Source of the DNA: an uncultured Dehalococcoidia bacterium
Lineage (GTDB): Bacteria > Chloroflexota > Dehalococcoidia > Lucifugimonadales > CAJWUJ01
Assembly (NCBI GenBank): GCA_913047625.1
Contig: CAJWUJ010000016.1
Location: forward strand, 1-32,576
Direction of reading: 5' to 3'
Length of the DNA stretch: 32,576 bases
The notes below the pieces were generated by a model. It was not told the origin of the DNA. It did no database searches and saw nothing but the letters and a program-made list of their open reading frames with translations. Below are positions 17,635 through 26,328 of this stretch, piece by piece (the stretch's first letter is position 1; each line of letters opens with the position of its first letter). The translations under genes were made by a program, and so were the position numbers.

Positions 17635-18633
17635 CTACTTAGTCTTTTTGAGCCATGTCATCATGCTTCGTAGCTCTTTTCCGATTTCTTCAATAGGGTG
17701 CGAAGCATTTTCTTCGCGAAGCCTATTAAATGTAGGTCTACCTTCATCATTTTCTGCAATCCACTCCCTTGCAAAGCTTCCGTCTTGAATTGATGTTAGG
17801 ATTTTTCGCATGTTCTCACGAACTTCGTCGTTAACGACCATTGGTCCACGGGTATAGTCCCCAAACTCAGCGGTGTCACTGACTGAATAGCGCATATACC
17901 CAAGTCCACCCTCGTAAATTAGATCGACAATGAGCTTTACTTCATGGAGAACTTCAAAATAAGCGGACTCGGGCTGATAACCTGCTTCTACCAGAGTCTC
18001 GAATGCAGTTTTTATGAGGGAAGTTATGCCCCCGCACAACACAGCTTGCTCACCAAATAGATCCGTTTCTGTTTCCTCTTTGAAAGTCGTATCTAACACA
18101 CCCGCTCTTGCTGATCCAATACCTGCCGCGTAAGCCAGAGCATTTTGTCGGGCCTTACCAGAAGGATCTTGGTGGATAGCAACCAGTGCGGGCACACCGA
18201 GGCCTTGAACGAATACCTCTCGCATTCTGTGTCCTGGCGCTTTTGGAGCAACCATTGAAACATCTACGTCTGCAGGAGGGTCAATTTGCTCATAATGGAT
18301 ATTGAAACCATGGGCAAACATTAGTGTTTTAGTCGAGTCCAGGTATGGTTCAATAGAAGTCTTGTATAAGTCTCTTTGTCGTTCATCAGGGATCAACACC
18401 ATGATGACGTCTGAGCTTTGAGCTACTTCAGACGAGGTTGCTACTTTCAGGCCTTCTGCTTCTGCCTTACTCCAGCTTTTGCTTCCTTCGTAAAGTCCTA
18501 CCTGAACATTCACGCCGCTTTCCTTGAGGTTAAGCGCATGTGCGTGACCTTGGCTCCCATAGCCAATAATGCCTACTGTTTTATTATTCAGTAATGTGAT
18601 ATCTGTGTCTTTTTCATAATACATTTTTACCAT
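17635..18633 (-). CDS. ilvC: Ketol-acid reductoisomerase (class I)
   Basis: IlvC rearranges and reduces acetolactate or acetohydroxybutyrate on the way to valine, leucine and isoleucine. At 332 residues it is the short class I form. The coenzyme fingerprint is GYGSQG (24-29), followed by a loop [13 protein letters not shown] whose serines fit NADPH binding. The knotted C-terminal domain contains the metal-binding acids in [16 protein letters not shown] and the [17 protein letters not shown] helix. The ATG at 18633 is preceded by GGTGGAGG at six to seven bases, an excellent ribosome site that settles the start. Confidence 0.96.
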   Translation of the reverse strand: MVKMYYEKDTDITLLNNKTVGIIGYGSQGHAHALNLKESGVNVQVGLYEGSKSWSKAEAEGLKVATSSEVAQSSDVIMVLIPDERQRDLYKTSIEPYLDSTKTLMFAHGFNIHYEQIDPPADVDVSMVAPKAPGHRMREVFVQGLGVPALVAIHQDPSGKARQNALAYAAGIGSARAGVLDTTFKEETETDLFGEQAVLCGGITSLIKTAFETLVEAGYQPESAYFEVLHEVKLIVDLIYEGGLGYMRYSVSDTAEFGDYTRGPMVVNDEVRENMRKILTSIQDGSFAREWIAENDEGRPTFNRLREENASHPIEEIGKELRSMMTWLKKTK

Positions 18634-18681
18634 GTTTTCCCTCCACCTATTTAAAAATTAAGTTCAGTTGTGGGTAGGTTG

Positions 18682-19239
18682 TTATTCAACCAAATCCGTG
18701 TCAGCAGCACTTTTTTCGGTTGCTATTGGTTCGTTTGAAATATTCTTGCTTGTGTTAGCTCCTCGCATCATTGCAACTTGGCCGGTTCTCATTATTTCAC
18801 CGATTCCAAAAGGTTGTAAAAGCTGTATGAAGGAGTTAATTTTTTGTTCATCACCAGTAATTTCCACAATCATATTGTTGTGGCCAACATCAACTATTCC
18901 TGCTCGGAAAATGTCTACGATTTGCATAATTTCATTTCTTGTGGCACTTGTCGACTTAATTTTCATCAGAGCTAATTCCCGTGCCACCATGTTTTCCTGC
19001 TCCATTTCGGTTACCCGTACTACTTCAATAAGCTTATAGAGCTGTTTTGTTACCTGCTCAACCATTTCCGAGTCTCCTTGAATGACAAAAGTCATTCGGG
19101 AAAGCCCTTTTTTTTCGCTCTTGCCAACCGCGAGACTAGAGATATTGAATCCCCTTCTTCTAAAAAGACCGGATACTCGAGCGAGTACTCCTGGGTTGTC
19201 TTCTACTAATGCAGATATTGTGTGGCCTAGCTTCTCCAT
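18682..19239 (-). CDS. ilvN: Acetolactate synthase small (regulatory) subunit
   Basis: The 185-residue regulatory subunit activates IlvB and gives it feedback inhibition by valine. The N-terminal ACT domain (about 4-75) contains HTISALVEDNPGVLARVSGLF, the effector-binding loop, and RRRGFNISSLAVGKSEK. The remaining part matches the C-terminal domain of IlvH/IlvN proteins. The C-terminal tail after ARGAN-like wording (MMRGANTSKNISNE...) is longer and poorly conserved. The gene overlaps the end of ilvB by 13 bases, as expected for coupled subunits. Confidence 0.94.
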   Translation of the reverse strand: MEKLGHTISALVEDNPGVLARVSGLFRRRGFNISSLAVGKSEKKGLSRMTFVIQGDSEMVEQVTKQLYKLIEVVRVTEMEQENMVARELALMKIKSTSATRNEIMQIVDIFRAGIVDVGHNNMIVEITGDEQKINSFIQLLQPFGIGEIMRTGQVAMMRGANTSKNISNEPIATEKSAADTDLVE

Positions 19240-20933
19240 AGTGAACGCTCTTTACTGTATGATGGATCCTCTATCATGTCAGCTACACTTTGTCCCGATG
19301 GAACATGAGGATATACGTTTTCTTCGGGCTTTACATGAAAGTCTATTAGGGCTGGCCCTGGATGACTCATTGCTTCTGCTATTGTGGATCGAACTTGTTC
19401 TTTGTCGGTAACTTTCCTCGCCCATAGACCAAAAGAGTCTGCTAATTTAACAAAATCTGGATTTCCACTATATTCTACAGCGACCCTAGTTTGATCGTAG
19501 AAGAGGTCTTGAAGTTGTCTTACCGCTCCAAGGAAATTATTATTAATAAGCGCAAATTTTACTGGGATATTATTTTCTGCAATAGTTGCCAATTCCCCCA
19601 TGGTCATTTGGAATCCACCGTCACCGGCTATGCTCCACACATGCTTATTTGGGAACGCAATCTTGGCCCCTATGGCAGCAGGGATTTCATACCCCATTGT
19701 TCCAAGTCCTCCTGATGTAATCCAAGATCTGGACTTAGAAAAGGTGTAATATTGAGCAGCCCACATTTGATGCTGCCCAACTCCGGTGACAATAATAGCG
19801 TTTCCTTGTGTTGCTTCGGATATTTCATCAATAACCAATTGAGGAAGTAGCTCATTTGTTTTTGCAAATTGATGTGAAGGATGATCATTACGGAATGTTT
19901 CGATTTCGCTAATCCACTCGGTATGTGTATTTTGACTGACCTTATCTGCCAAAAGTTTCAAAACATTTTTAGCGTCTCCTACTATTGGGACTGAAACTCG
20001 GATGTTTTTTCCAACCTCTGCAGGATCTATATCGATGTGAATGACCTTGGCATTAGGAGCGAATGTGCTGATCTTTCCAGTTACTCGGTCGTCGAATCTC
20101 ATGCCAACCGCAATAAGCAGATCAGCTTGTTCAATTGCTAGGTTGTTGAACGCCATACCGTGCATGCCTGGCATACCGAGTCCAAGAACATGTTTTTCGT
20201 CAAAGCAGCCCAGTCCGAGCAGTGTAGTAATCACAGGTACTTGAGCTTTCTCAGCTAGTAATCTGAGTTCTTTATCTGCTTCGCTGATGATCACTCCCTG
20301 TCCTGCAAGAATCAATGGTTTGGCTGACTCATCTATGAGTTTGGCAGCTTTGGCAATCATCTTGGGATGACCGTTAACCGTAGGTTTGTAACTCTGTAGG
20401 CTTACTTTTTCGGGATAGTAGAATTCACCGATATCTGTTTGAACGTCTTTTGGGATGTCTATCAGAACAGGTCCTGGTCTGCCGGTGGTAGCTATATAAC
20501 ATGCCTCTTTAATTATTCCAGGTATATCTTCACAATTCATAACCAGATAATTATGTTTCGTTATAGGAGAGGAGATCCCGGTGATATCACACTCTTGAAA
20601 GGCATCACGGCCTATAGCTCCTCGGGGAACTTGACCTGTTATAGCGAGGATAGGGACTGAGTCCATCATTGCAGTGGCTAAGGCAGTTACTAGATTGGTG
20701 GCACCAGGTCCTGATGTTGCTATGCAAACACCGAGTTTTCCAGATGCCTTAGCAAAACCATCCGCTGCGTGTCCTGCTCCTTGCTCATGCCGAACTAGGA
20801 TGTGCCGTAGTTGAGGGTATTGAGGCAATGTATCGTAAAAAGGAAGAATTGCTCCCCCTGGGATACCAAACATCACTTCCACTCCTTCTTGGATCAGTGA
20901 CTCACAAATCATTTGAGCGCCTGTTTTTTTCAT
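19227..20933 (-). CDS. ilvB: Acetolactate synthase large (catalytic) subunit
   Basis: IlvB condenses two pyruvates, or pyruvate with 2-oxobutyrate, using thiamine diphosphate and FAD. The 568-residue protein shows FGIPGGAILPFYD, the catalytic glutamate E50 in VRHEQGAGHAADGFA, the FAD domain (about 190-330), and the ThDP motif from GDGG (437-440) to NNN (464-466). The sequence after it is NNFLGAVRQLQDLFY where many homologues have LGMVRQWQ; the Trp in that block contacts herbicides, so this enzyme may differ in inhibitor response. It is the first gene of the ilv-leu run, starting about 75 bases after the T-box terminator. Confidence 0.96.
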   Translation of the reverse strand: MKKTGAQMICESLIQEGVEVMFGIPGGAILPFYDTLPQYPQLRHILVRHEQGAGHAADGFAKASGKLGVCIATSGPGATNLVTALATAMMDSVPILAITGQVPRGAIGRDAFQECDITGISSPITKHNYLVMNCEDIPGIIKEACYIATTGRPGPVLIDIPKDVQTDIGEFYYPEKVSLQSYKPTVNGHPKMIAKAAKLIDESAKPLILAGQGVIISEADKELRLLAEKAQVPVITTLLGLGCFDEKHVLGLGMPGMHGMAFNNLAIEQADLLIAVGMRFDDRVTGKISTFAPNAKVIHIDIDPAEVGKNIRVSVPIVGDAKNVLKLLADKVSQNTHTEWISEIETFRNDHPSHQFAKTNELLPQLVIDEISEATQGNAIIVTGVGQHQMWAAQYYTFSKSRSWITSGGLGTMGYEIPAAIGAKIAFPNKHVWSIAGDGGFQMTMGELATIAENNIPVKFALINNNFLGAVRQLQDLFYDQTRVAVEYSGNPDFVKLADSFGLWARKVTDKEQVRSTIAEAMSHPGPALIDFHVKPEENVYPHVPSGQSVADMIEDPSYSKERSLWRS

Positions 20934-21007
20934 AACTTTGCCAACTCTCTAGGTTCTAAATTACTTTTCTCTTGCCTTCTATCAGACTCTATATTTTATT
21001 TGGGCAG

Positions 21008-21036
21008 AAAAAAACCCGCCCCCTGCAAGGGACGGG
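21008..21036 (-). terminator. Intrinsic terminator of the T-box leader
   Basis: On the minus strand CCCGTCCC (21036-21029) pairs with GGGGCGGG (21022-21015) across a six-base loop, followed by seven T (21014-21008). It overlaps the 3' arm of the antiterminator, so the two structures are mutually exclusive. Confidence 0.92.
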
Positions 21037-21279
21037 AGTCTTGAAATACCCGCGGTACCACCCTTATTCCTCCAAGCACAATTTGTGCTGGAAGCACTTA
21101 GTTAGACATAACGGAGTCCATTCCGCTTATCCCTAGAAGCCTTGTAGCTTGTTCAGGCTAAGACGCTCCAGGGCGAGTTCGAGGACCTTACATGCCGAAA
21201 TCCCAGCTAGCTCCGACTCTCTATATTGCAAGTGAATCCTCTACTACTCCCTTTCGTAGCGCGTCTGCAAAATACAGAT
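21008..21279 (-). promoter_or_regulatory. Leucine-specific T-box leader of the ilv-leu operon
   Basis: On the minus strand the T-box core GGGTGGTACCGCGGG lies at 21063-21049. The UGGU bulge would pair with an ACCA tRNA end, fitting discriminator A of tRNA-Leu. Stem I shows AGGG/CCCU and GAGG/CCUC flanking an internal loop with 5' strand AGUAGUA and 3' strand GAACUCG; the specifier is then CUC (plus positions 21175-21177), a leucine codon. Antiterminator pairing is visible: AAGGG, bulge, GCGGG against CCCGU and CCCUU. Uncharged tRNA-Leu should stabilise the antiterminator and allow transcription of ilvB onward. The T-box and terminator are read directly; the specifier rests on hand-drawn pairing. 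Confidence 0.9.
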
Positions 21280-21285
21280 CGGGGT

Positions 21286-21315
21286 ATAGTATCACCCAAT
21301 ATTAAATGCTGTCAA
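21286..21315 (-). promoter_or_regulatory. Promoter of the T-box leader/ilv-leu operon
   Basis: A perfect TTGACA (21315-21310) is followed after 18 bases by TACTAT (21291-21286) on the minus strand. Transcription would begin near 21279, just before stem I of the T-box. Confidence 0.6.
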
Positions 21316-21469
21316 TCAAACTGTAGCTATAGATCAGGCACAAGTTACCCTAAGTGTTATTTCAATGCTAAGCGTGATAAGATTGGCATTCTGCACGAGC
21401 GACTTGTATTGTTGCGGATATCGAATAATCTCATAACTCTTACAAGATTTGAACATAGGAGTAAGGACA

Positions 21470-22273
21470 GTGAGAAAAATAACTGAACAGTTTAAGTCTT
21501 TTGCTAAACGAAAGAGTTTGGGTGTTATTCCTTTTTATACTATTGGTTTCCCAACTGAAGAAATCACAAAAGAGTTAGTATTTGAGGCAGAAAAATGTGG
21601 TGCTCTCGCGGTTGAATTAGGAATTCCTTTTACTGATCCTATTGCTGACGGACCTATAATTCAAGAAGCCAGTCAGGTAGCCCTTCGTCAAGGGGTGAAT
21701 TTGTCTTCTGCGCTGGCATTGTGTGATGATCTCAGAAGAGACGGACTCAAGATCCCACTTATTCTAATGACCTACTATAATCCAATCCATGTGTTCGGGA
21801 CTAGTAAGTTTTGTAAGGATGCTTCAAAGGCTGGAGTGGATGGGCTCATAGTTTCTGACTTGCCTTTCGAAGAATCATCGAATTTACGAGAGTACTGCCT
21901 TACATCTGGAATTGATTATATAGCGTTAGTTCCCCCAAATTGCTCAGAACAAAGAATGTCTTTGGCTTGCTCAGCTTCTAGTGGATTCGTGTATTGTGTA
22001 AGCCTTACAGGGGTCACTGGGCCAAGAGATGCTCTTCCTGAGGAGATGTTTGATTTCTTGAGCCGTGTGAGAAGAACCACAGATGTGCCGATGGCTGTTG
22101 GATTTGGTATATCTAAACCCGATCATATTCAACAACTGAAAGGTAAAGTTGATGCTGTTATTGTGGGCAGTGCGCTTGTCCGTATGCTACAATCTTTGGA
22201 AAAGCGCGAACAAGTTCAAGCGACATCATTATTTCTTGGTAAATTGATTGCTGAGGCTGAGACCAATCATTAG
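21470..22273 (+). CDS. trpA: Tryptophan synthase alpha chain
   Basis: TrpA cleaves indole-3-glycerol phosphate to indole and glyceraldehyde 3-phosphate. I start it at GTG 21470, eight bases after AGGAG, rather than the TTG 21 bases upstream; this gives 267 residues and places the catalytic acids at E49 (ALAVELGIPF) and D60 (DPIADGP), the same numbers as in Salmonella TrpA. GIPFTDPIADGPIIQEAS, LMTYYNPI, GLIVSDLPFEE and VGFGISKPDHI are all family blocks. The partner trpB is not in the window, nor are other trp genes. It diverges from the ilv-leu T-box and heads a plus run with aroH, ribF and tyrS. Confidence 0.95.
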   Translation: MRKITEQFKSFAKRKSLGVIPFYTIGFPTEEITKELVFEAEKCGALAVELGIPFTDPIADGPIIQEASQVALRQGVNLSSALALCDDLRRDGLKIPLILMTYYNPIHVFGTSKFCKDASKAGVDGLIVSDLPFEESSNLREYCLTSGIDYIALVPPNCSEQRMSLACSASSGFVYCVSLTGVTGPRDALPEEMFDFLSRVRRTTDVPMAVGFGISKPDHIQQLKGKVDAVIVGSALVRMLQSLEKREQVQATSLFLGKLIAEAETNH

Positions 22274-22354
22274 GATATGTGAGGATCCCTATGTTCCATA
22301 CCATACAACAGGTACTTAGTAATTTATCCAAAAATTTGAATTCCAGGTTGCAAT

Positions 22355-22711
22355 ATGTTTGCTAGAGGTATAAGAGGGGCAACTGTTGTCGAAAATAATG
22401 TAAAGACTCTTATTGTTGAGGCAACTGTTGAACTGTTAGGTGTCATGGTACGAGATAACGATGTTTCAATCTCTGACATTGCAGCTGTTTTTTTTACCAC
22501 CACAATCGATTTGAATGCGGAGTTTCCGGCAGTGGCGGCTCGAGAAACACTCGGATGGACCACAGTTCCGCTAATGTGCGGACATGAAATGACTGTTCCT
22601 GATTCTATGCAAAAAGTCATTAGGGTTATGATGCTTGTCAACACGATGAAAAATCAAGATGAGATCAAGAGTGTTTATTTACGGGGGGCAGGAAGTTTAC
22701 GATCTGACTGA
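22355..22711 (+). CDS. aroH: Chorismate mutase, AroH class
   Basis: AroH-type chorismate mutase converts chorismate to prephenate for Phe and Tyr synthesis. The 118-residue length is typical of the trimeric Bacillus-type enzyme. The active-site residues fall at the same numbers as in B. subtilis: R7 (RGIRGAT), C75 and E78 (MCGHEM), R90 (IRVMM) and Y108 (VYLRGA). An AGG precedes the ATG by about seven bases. It follows trpA by 81 bases, linking the Trp and Phe/Tyr branches. Confidence 0.96.
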   Translation: MFARGIRGATVVENNVKTLIVEATVELLGVMVRDNDVSISDIAAVFFTTTIDLNAEFPAVAARETLGWTTVPLMCGHEMTVPDSMQKVIRVMMLVNTMKNQDEIKSVYLRGAGSLRSD

Positions 22712-22787
22712 CATCCAGATTTCTTAATAAAGGTATGCTGTCTTTTCCGCGGAATAATTAAAGAAATGATTTAGTGAATAGGAAATT

Positions 22788-23762
22788 ATGAGTTCTTCAA
22801 GGCAACTACCACTGAATGTAAAGGAAAAAGAAGAGGAATTTTGTTTATCCGTAGGAGTCTTTGATGGATTGCATCTTGGTCACCAGTATCTTTTGGGGAA
22901 ATTGCTTGAAGTAGCTGATGATAAGGGATACACACCAGGTGTCATTACATTTAAACATCACCCTCAAACTATTCTTTATCCTCAAAAAGCTGTTCCTCAA
23001 TTAACTACACTTGAAAAGAGAATCAGATTACTACGCGAATTCGGTATTAATTATGTTTTCCCGATAGATTTCAATTTGATTATTGCTAGAATGTCTGCGT
23101 ATGATTTTCTTGAGGAAATATGTGAACAGATTAACCTTAAATCCCTGATTATTGGTTCTGATTTTGCTTTGGGCCGAGATCGACAAGGAACAGCGAAAGT
23201 ATTACAACAGCTAGGAGTTGAGCTTGGATTTGCCGTAGATGTTGTTGGACAGAAAACTGCACAAGACTCGAATATTAGCAGCTCCAATATTAGAAACTTG
23301 CTAAAGAAGGGAAATCTTGATCAAGCTAATTCACTACTTGGTCGGTATTATTCAATTGAAGGGGAAGTAGAACGGGGTGAAGGAGTAGGAGGAACATTGG
23401 GTTACCCTACAGCTAATATGTCGATACCGGAAAACTGCCTTGTTCCTATGGATGGAATATATGCTACCGTATCTTTGCTAGATGGACGTAGATATAACTC
23501 TATTACTAGTATTGGTGAACGGCCGACTTTTGAGTTCGCAGATCAAAAACATGTGGTTGAAACATATATAATTGACTTCAATGAGGATTTATACGGCAAA
23601 GTGATAGAGACGTTTTTTATAGAGTGGATAAGAGGGCAGGAAATTTTTGCTAGCAAAGATGCATTGATTGCTCAAATGAAAGTGGATTCACAATCAGCTA
23701 TGACAATACTTCAGAAGAAATACCAGCCAGAGTTTGTTGGAAGAGGGGTGATTATTCCATGA
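22788..23762 (+). CDS. ribF: Bifunctional riboflavin kinase/FAD synthetase
   Basis: RibF phosphorylates riboflavin to FMN and adenylates FMN to FAD. The 324-residue product has the N-terminal nucleotidyltransferase domain with SVGVFDGLHLGHQYLL (HxGH-type motif), HHPQTILYP and SSSNIRNLLKKGN, then the C-terminal riboflavin kinase domain with GVGGTLGYPTANM and VETYIIDFNEDLYG. AGGAA lies four bases before the ATG. The stop overlaps the tyrS start (ATGA). FAD from this enzyme is used by IlvB; the proximity to the aromatic genes is probably incidental. Confidence 0.95.
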   Translation: MSSSRQLPLNVKEKEEEFCLSVGVFDGLHLGHQYLLGKLLEVADDKGYTPGVITFKHHPQTILYPQKAVPQLTTLEKRIRLLREFGINYVFPIDFNLIIARMSAYDFLEEICEQINLKSLIIGSDFALGRDRQGTAKVLQQLGVELGFAVDVVGQKTAQDSNISSSNIRNLLKKGNLDQANSLLGRYYSIEGEVERGEGVGGTLGYPTANMSIPENCLVPMDGIYATVSLLDGRRYNSITSIGERPTFEFADQKHVVETYIIDFNEDLYGKVIETFFIEWIRGQEIFASKDALIAQMKVDSQSAMTILQKKYQPEFVGRGVIIP

Positions 23763-25120
23763 CTGATCTGAGCCAGACAACTATAGAACGGCTCCTTCGT
23801 CGCGGAGTTTCCGAGATTATTTCTGAGGAAGGGTTACTCGATTTATTAAAACAAGACCGTCCTCTACGATTGAAAATGGGGTTTGACCCAAGTCGTCCAG
23901 ATATCCATCTTGGGCATGTGGTCGGTCTTAGAAAACTGCGTCAATTTCAAGAATTAGGCCATCAAGTAGTTTTGATCGTAGGTGACTGGACTGCACAGAT
24001 AGGTGATCCGTCTGGAACTTCGGTTACTCGACCTATGTTGACGCATAAAGAGGTTCAGGACAATGCTAAAACGTACATGGAGCAGTTTTTCAAAGTGGTT
24101 GATAAAGACAAGACCGAAACAGTATGGCAGAGTGAATGGTTTTCCAAATTCGGGCTTGCTAATGTAATAGAATTGACTTCTAAGTTCAGCGTAGCGCAAT
24201 TTCTGGCAAGAGAAGATTTTGCTAATCGGTACAAACAGGGAAAACCCATTGCTGTAACAGAATTCCTGTATCCGTTATTACAAGCATATGATTCCGTTGT
24301 AACTAAAGCTGACGTAGAGTTTGGTGGAACCGACCAAAAATTCAACTTATTAGTTGGTAGGGATTTGCAGGGAATAATGGGGCAAGCGCCTCAGCAGTTA
24401 CTTTTAATGCCCATTATCCCAGGGACTGATGGAATAAAGAAGATGAGTAAATCATTCGATAATTATGTTTCTCTGGAGGATGATTCCAGCGAGATGTTTG
24501 GGAAAATTATGTCTATTCCTGACTCATTAATCGTGACTTACTTTGATCTTTTAACTGATGTATCTGTTTCTGACTTGGCATTGATAAAAGAACAATTGGA
24601 TACTCAATCCATTAATCCAATGGTTATCAAGAAGCAATTGGCGAGAGACATAGCAACACAGTTTCATGGCTTGGACAAAGCTAAGGATGCGGAAGATAAC
24701 TTCAAAGCTATTATTCAACTTGGTAAAGCCCCTGAAGATATTGCTATTGCAGTCAAACTGATCAGAGGGAGTGCAGGTGAAGAGTGTGGTTTTGTAGTAC
24801 AGCGTAATGATCAGGCAGACGTGTCGATCGATACTTTCTCACTCGGAGATTTACCTCAAGTTCAACGACGACATTATCTTGACCAAGTACAAGAATACGC
24901 AGTACGAGAAGGACTTGATAGTAATGCTGTTTTTTTGATAGATTTAGCTGAGCTATTGACCCAAATAAAGATGCTTCCCAGTAAGTCAGAAGTCCGACGT
25001 TTGATATCACAAAATGGAATTGATCTGAACGGTAAGAAAGTAAATGAACACGTTATTGCAGTATCGGCGGGAACAATATTAAAAATTGGCAAGCGCGGTT
25101 TTTTGAGATTCACCAATTAA
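23759..25120 (+). CDS. tyrS: Tyrosyl-tRNA synthetase
   Basis: This class I aminoacyl-tRNA synthetase charges tRNA-Tyr. The 453-residue product shows KMGFDPSRPDIHLGH with the HIGH-type HLGH at 50-53, GDWTAQIGDPSG, FGGTDQKFNLLVGRDLQ and the KMSKS loop (about 228-232). An S4 RNA-binding domain closes the protein (SKSEVRRLISQNGIDLNGKKV, about 405-453). The sequence is of the TyrZ-like group with a long middle part. Translation is coupled to ribF through a four-base overlap. Confidence 0.94.
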   Translation: MTDLSQTTIERLLRRGVSEIISEEGLLDLLKQDRPLRLKMGFDPSRPDIHLGHVVGLRKLRQFQELGHQVVLIVGDWTAQIGDPSGTSVTRPMLTHKEVQDNAKTYMEQFFKVVDKDKTETVWQSEWFSKFGLANVIELTSKFSVAQFLAREDFANRYKQGKPIAVTEFLYPLLQAYDSVVTKADVEFGGTDQKFNLLVGRDLQGIMGQAPQQLLLMPIIPGTDGIKKMSKSFDNYVSLEDDSSEMFGKIMSIPDSLIVTYFDLLTDVSVSDLALIKEQLDTQSINPMVIKKQLARDIATQFHGLDKAKDAEDNFKAIIQLGKAPEDIAIAVKLIRGSAGEECGFVVQRNDQADVSIDTFSLGDLPQVQRRHYLDQVQEYAVREGLDSNAVFLIDLAELLTQIKMLPSKSEVRRLISQNGIDLNGKKVNEHVIAVSAGTILKIGKRGFLRFTN

Positions 25121-25204
25121 CATGCGAGTTATCGTATGATTGATTTTAGAATGAATCACATCTTTGAGTAGTTAGATAAGAATATGTTTTTATGAAAGGA
25201 GCCT

Positions 25205-26287
25205 ATGACTAACGATTTGCGGATTCCCGGGCCAACACCTTGCCCAGATGACATTCTTGAGAGTATGGCAACTCCGATGATCAATCATCGGGGCCCAGAA
25301 TTTGCTGAGTTAATTGAACGAGTGACTGAGAACGCTAAACTCGTTTTAAATACAAAGAATAACCTTTTTTTCTTCACTAGCTCCGGAACTGGAAGCTTAG
25401 AAGCAGCGGTAGTTAATACTCTATCCCCGGGAGATAAAGTACTATCCCTTATTACTGGATTCTTCGGTGAAAGATTTGCGAAAATAGCTGAGCTTTATGG
25501 TGCAGAAGTGGAACGGGTAGAATTTCCTCTTGGTGAGGGAGCTGATCCGGATATAATTAGGGATCGTCTTAATGCTGATCCTGCATTTAAGGCAGTTTTG
25601 GTTACCCACAATGATACATCCACAGGGATAGCTAATCATCTTCCTGAAATAGCAAAAGTGGTTAAACAAGAATTTGGACTATTGTTACTGGTAGATGCCA
25701 TAAGCAGTGCTGCGTGTCTTCCTATCTATACCGATATATGGGGCTGTGATGTTGTAGCGACTGCGTCTCAAAAAGGTTTTATGTCTCCTCCTGGGATTAG
25801 TCTGATGACGTTTAGTGAGCAGGCTTGGGAAAGTTATCATAAATCTACGATGCCTAAATTCTACTTTGATGTTAAGCAGGCTTTGAACTTTTTTGAAAAA
25901 GGACAGACTCCTTGGACTCCATGTTTGAGTGTCCTTTTTGCTTTGGATACTGCAGTAACTCGAATTCTAGCTGAGGGAGTGGAAGAGGTTTTTCGTCGAC
26001 ATGAGCGATTAGGTGAGCAAACACGATCTGGTGTGTTGGAGCTGGGCTTAGAATTATTCCCTAATGCTCGTTACGCTTCAAATGCGATAACCGCAGTAAA
26101 TGTGCCGGGTAATATTGACGGTGAATCGTTAGTAGAAACTTTGCGTGTCGAACATGACATGATAATTGGAGGTGGCCAGGGGAGTCTGAAAGGGAAAATT
26201 ATCCGTATAGGACATATGGGCTATTGCTTTGAAGAAGATGTCGACCGATGTTTAAAAGCAGTGTCTGTTGTCATAGGTGCCAGCTAA
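25205..26287 (+). CDS. Class V aminotransferase (alanine/serine-glyoxylate type)
   Basis: The 360-residue PLP enzyme matches the class V group that includes alanine-glyoxylate and serine-pyruvate transaminases. It shows IPGPTPCP at the N-terminus, FTSSGTGSLEAAVVN (phosphate cup), LVDAISSAA with D164 under the PLP ring, and ATASQKGFMSPPG with the Schiff-base lysine K190. The C-terminal domain ends with IRIGHMGYC. AAAGGAG precedes the ATG at about six bases. Relatives beside serA make serine or glycine; no serA is here, so the donor and acceptor are open. It follows tyrS by 84 bases and meets the DAHP synthase gene tail to tail. Confidence 0.9.
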   Translation: MTNDLRIPGPTPCPDDILESMATPMINHRGPEFAELIERVTENAKLVLNTKNNLFFFTSSGTGSLEAAVVNTLSPGDKVLSLITGFFGERFAKIAELYGAEVERVEFPLGEGADPDIIRDRLNADPAFKAVLVTHNDTSTGIANHLPEIAKVVKQEFGLLLLVDAISSAACLPIYTDIWGCDVVATASQKGFMSPPGISLMTFSEQAWESYHKSTMPKFYFDVKQALNFFEKGQTPWTPCLSVLFALDTAVTRILAEGVEEVFRRHERLGEQTRSGVLELGLELFPNARYASNAITAVNVPGNIDGESLVETLRVEHDMIIGGGQGSLKGKIIRIGHMGYCFEEDVDRCLKAVSVVIGAS

Positions 26288-26328
26288 TCACCGGCGTTTG
26301 ATTTCTGCATGGATGATGGAAAAACCTT

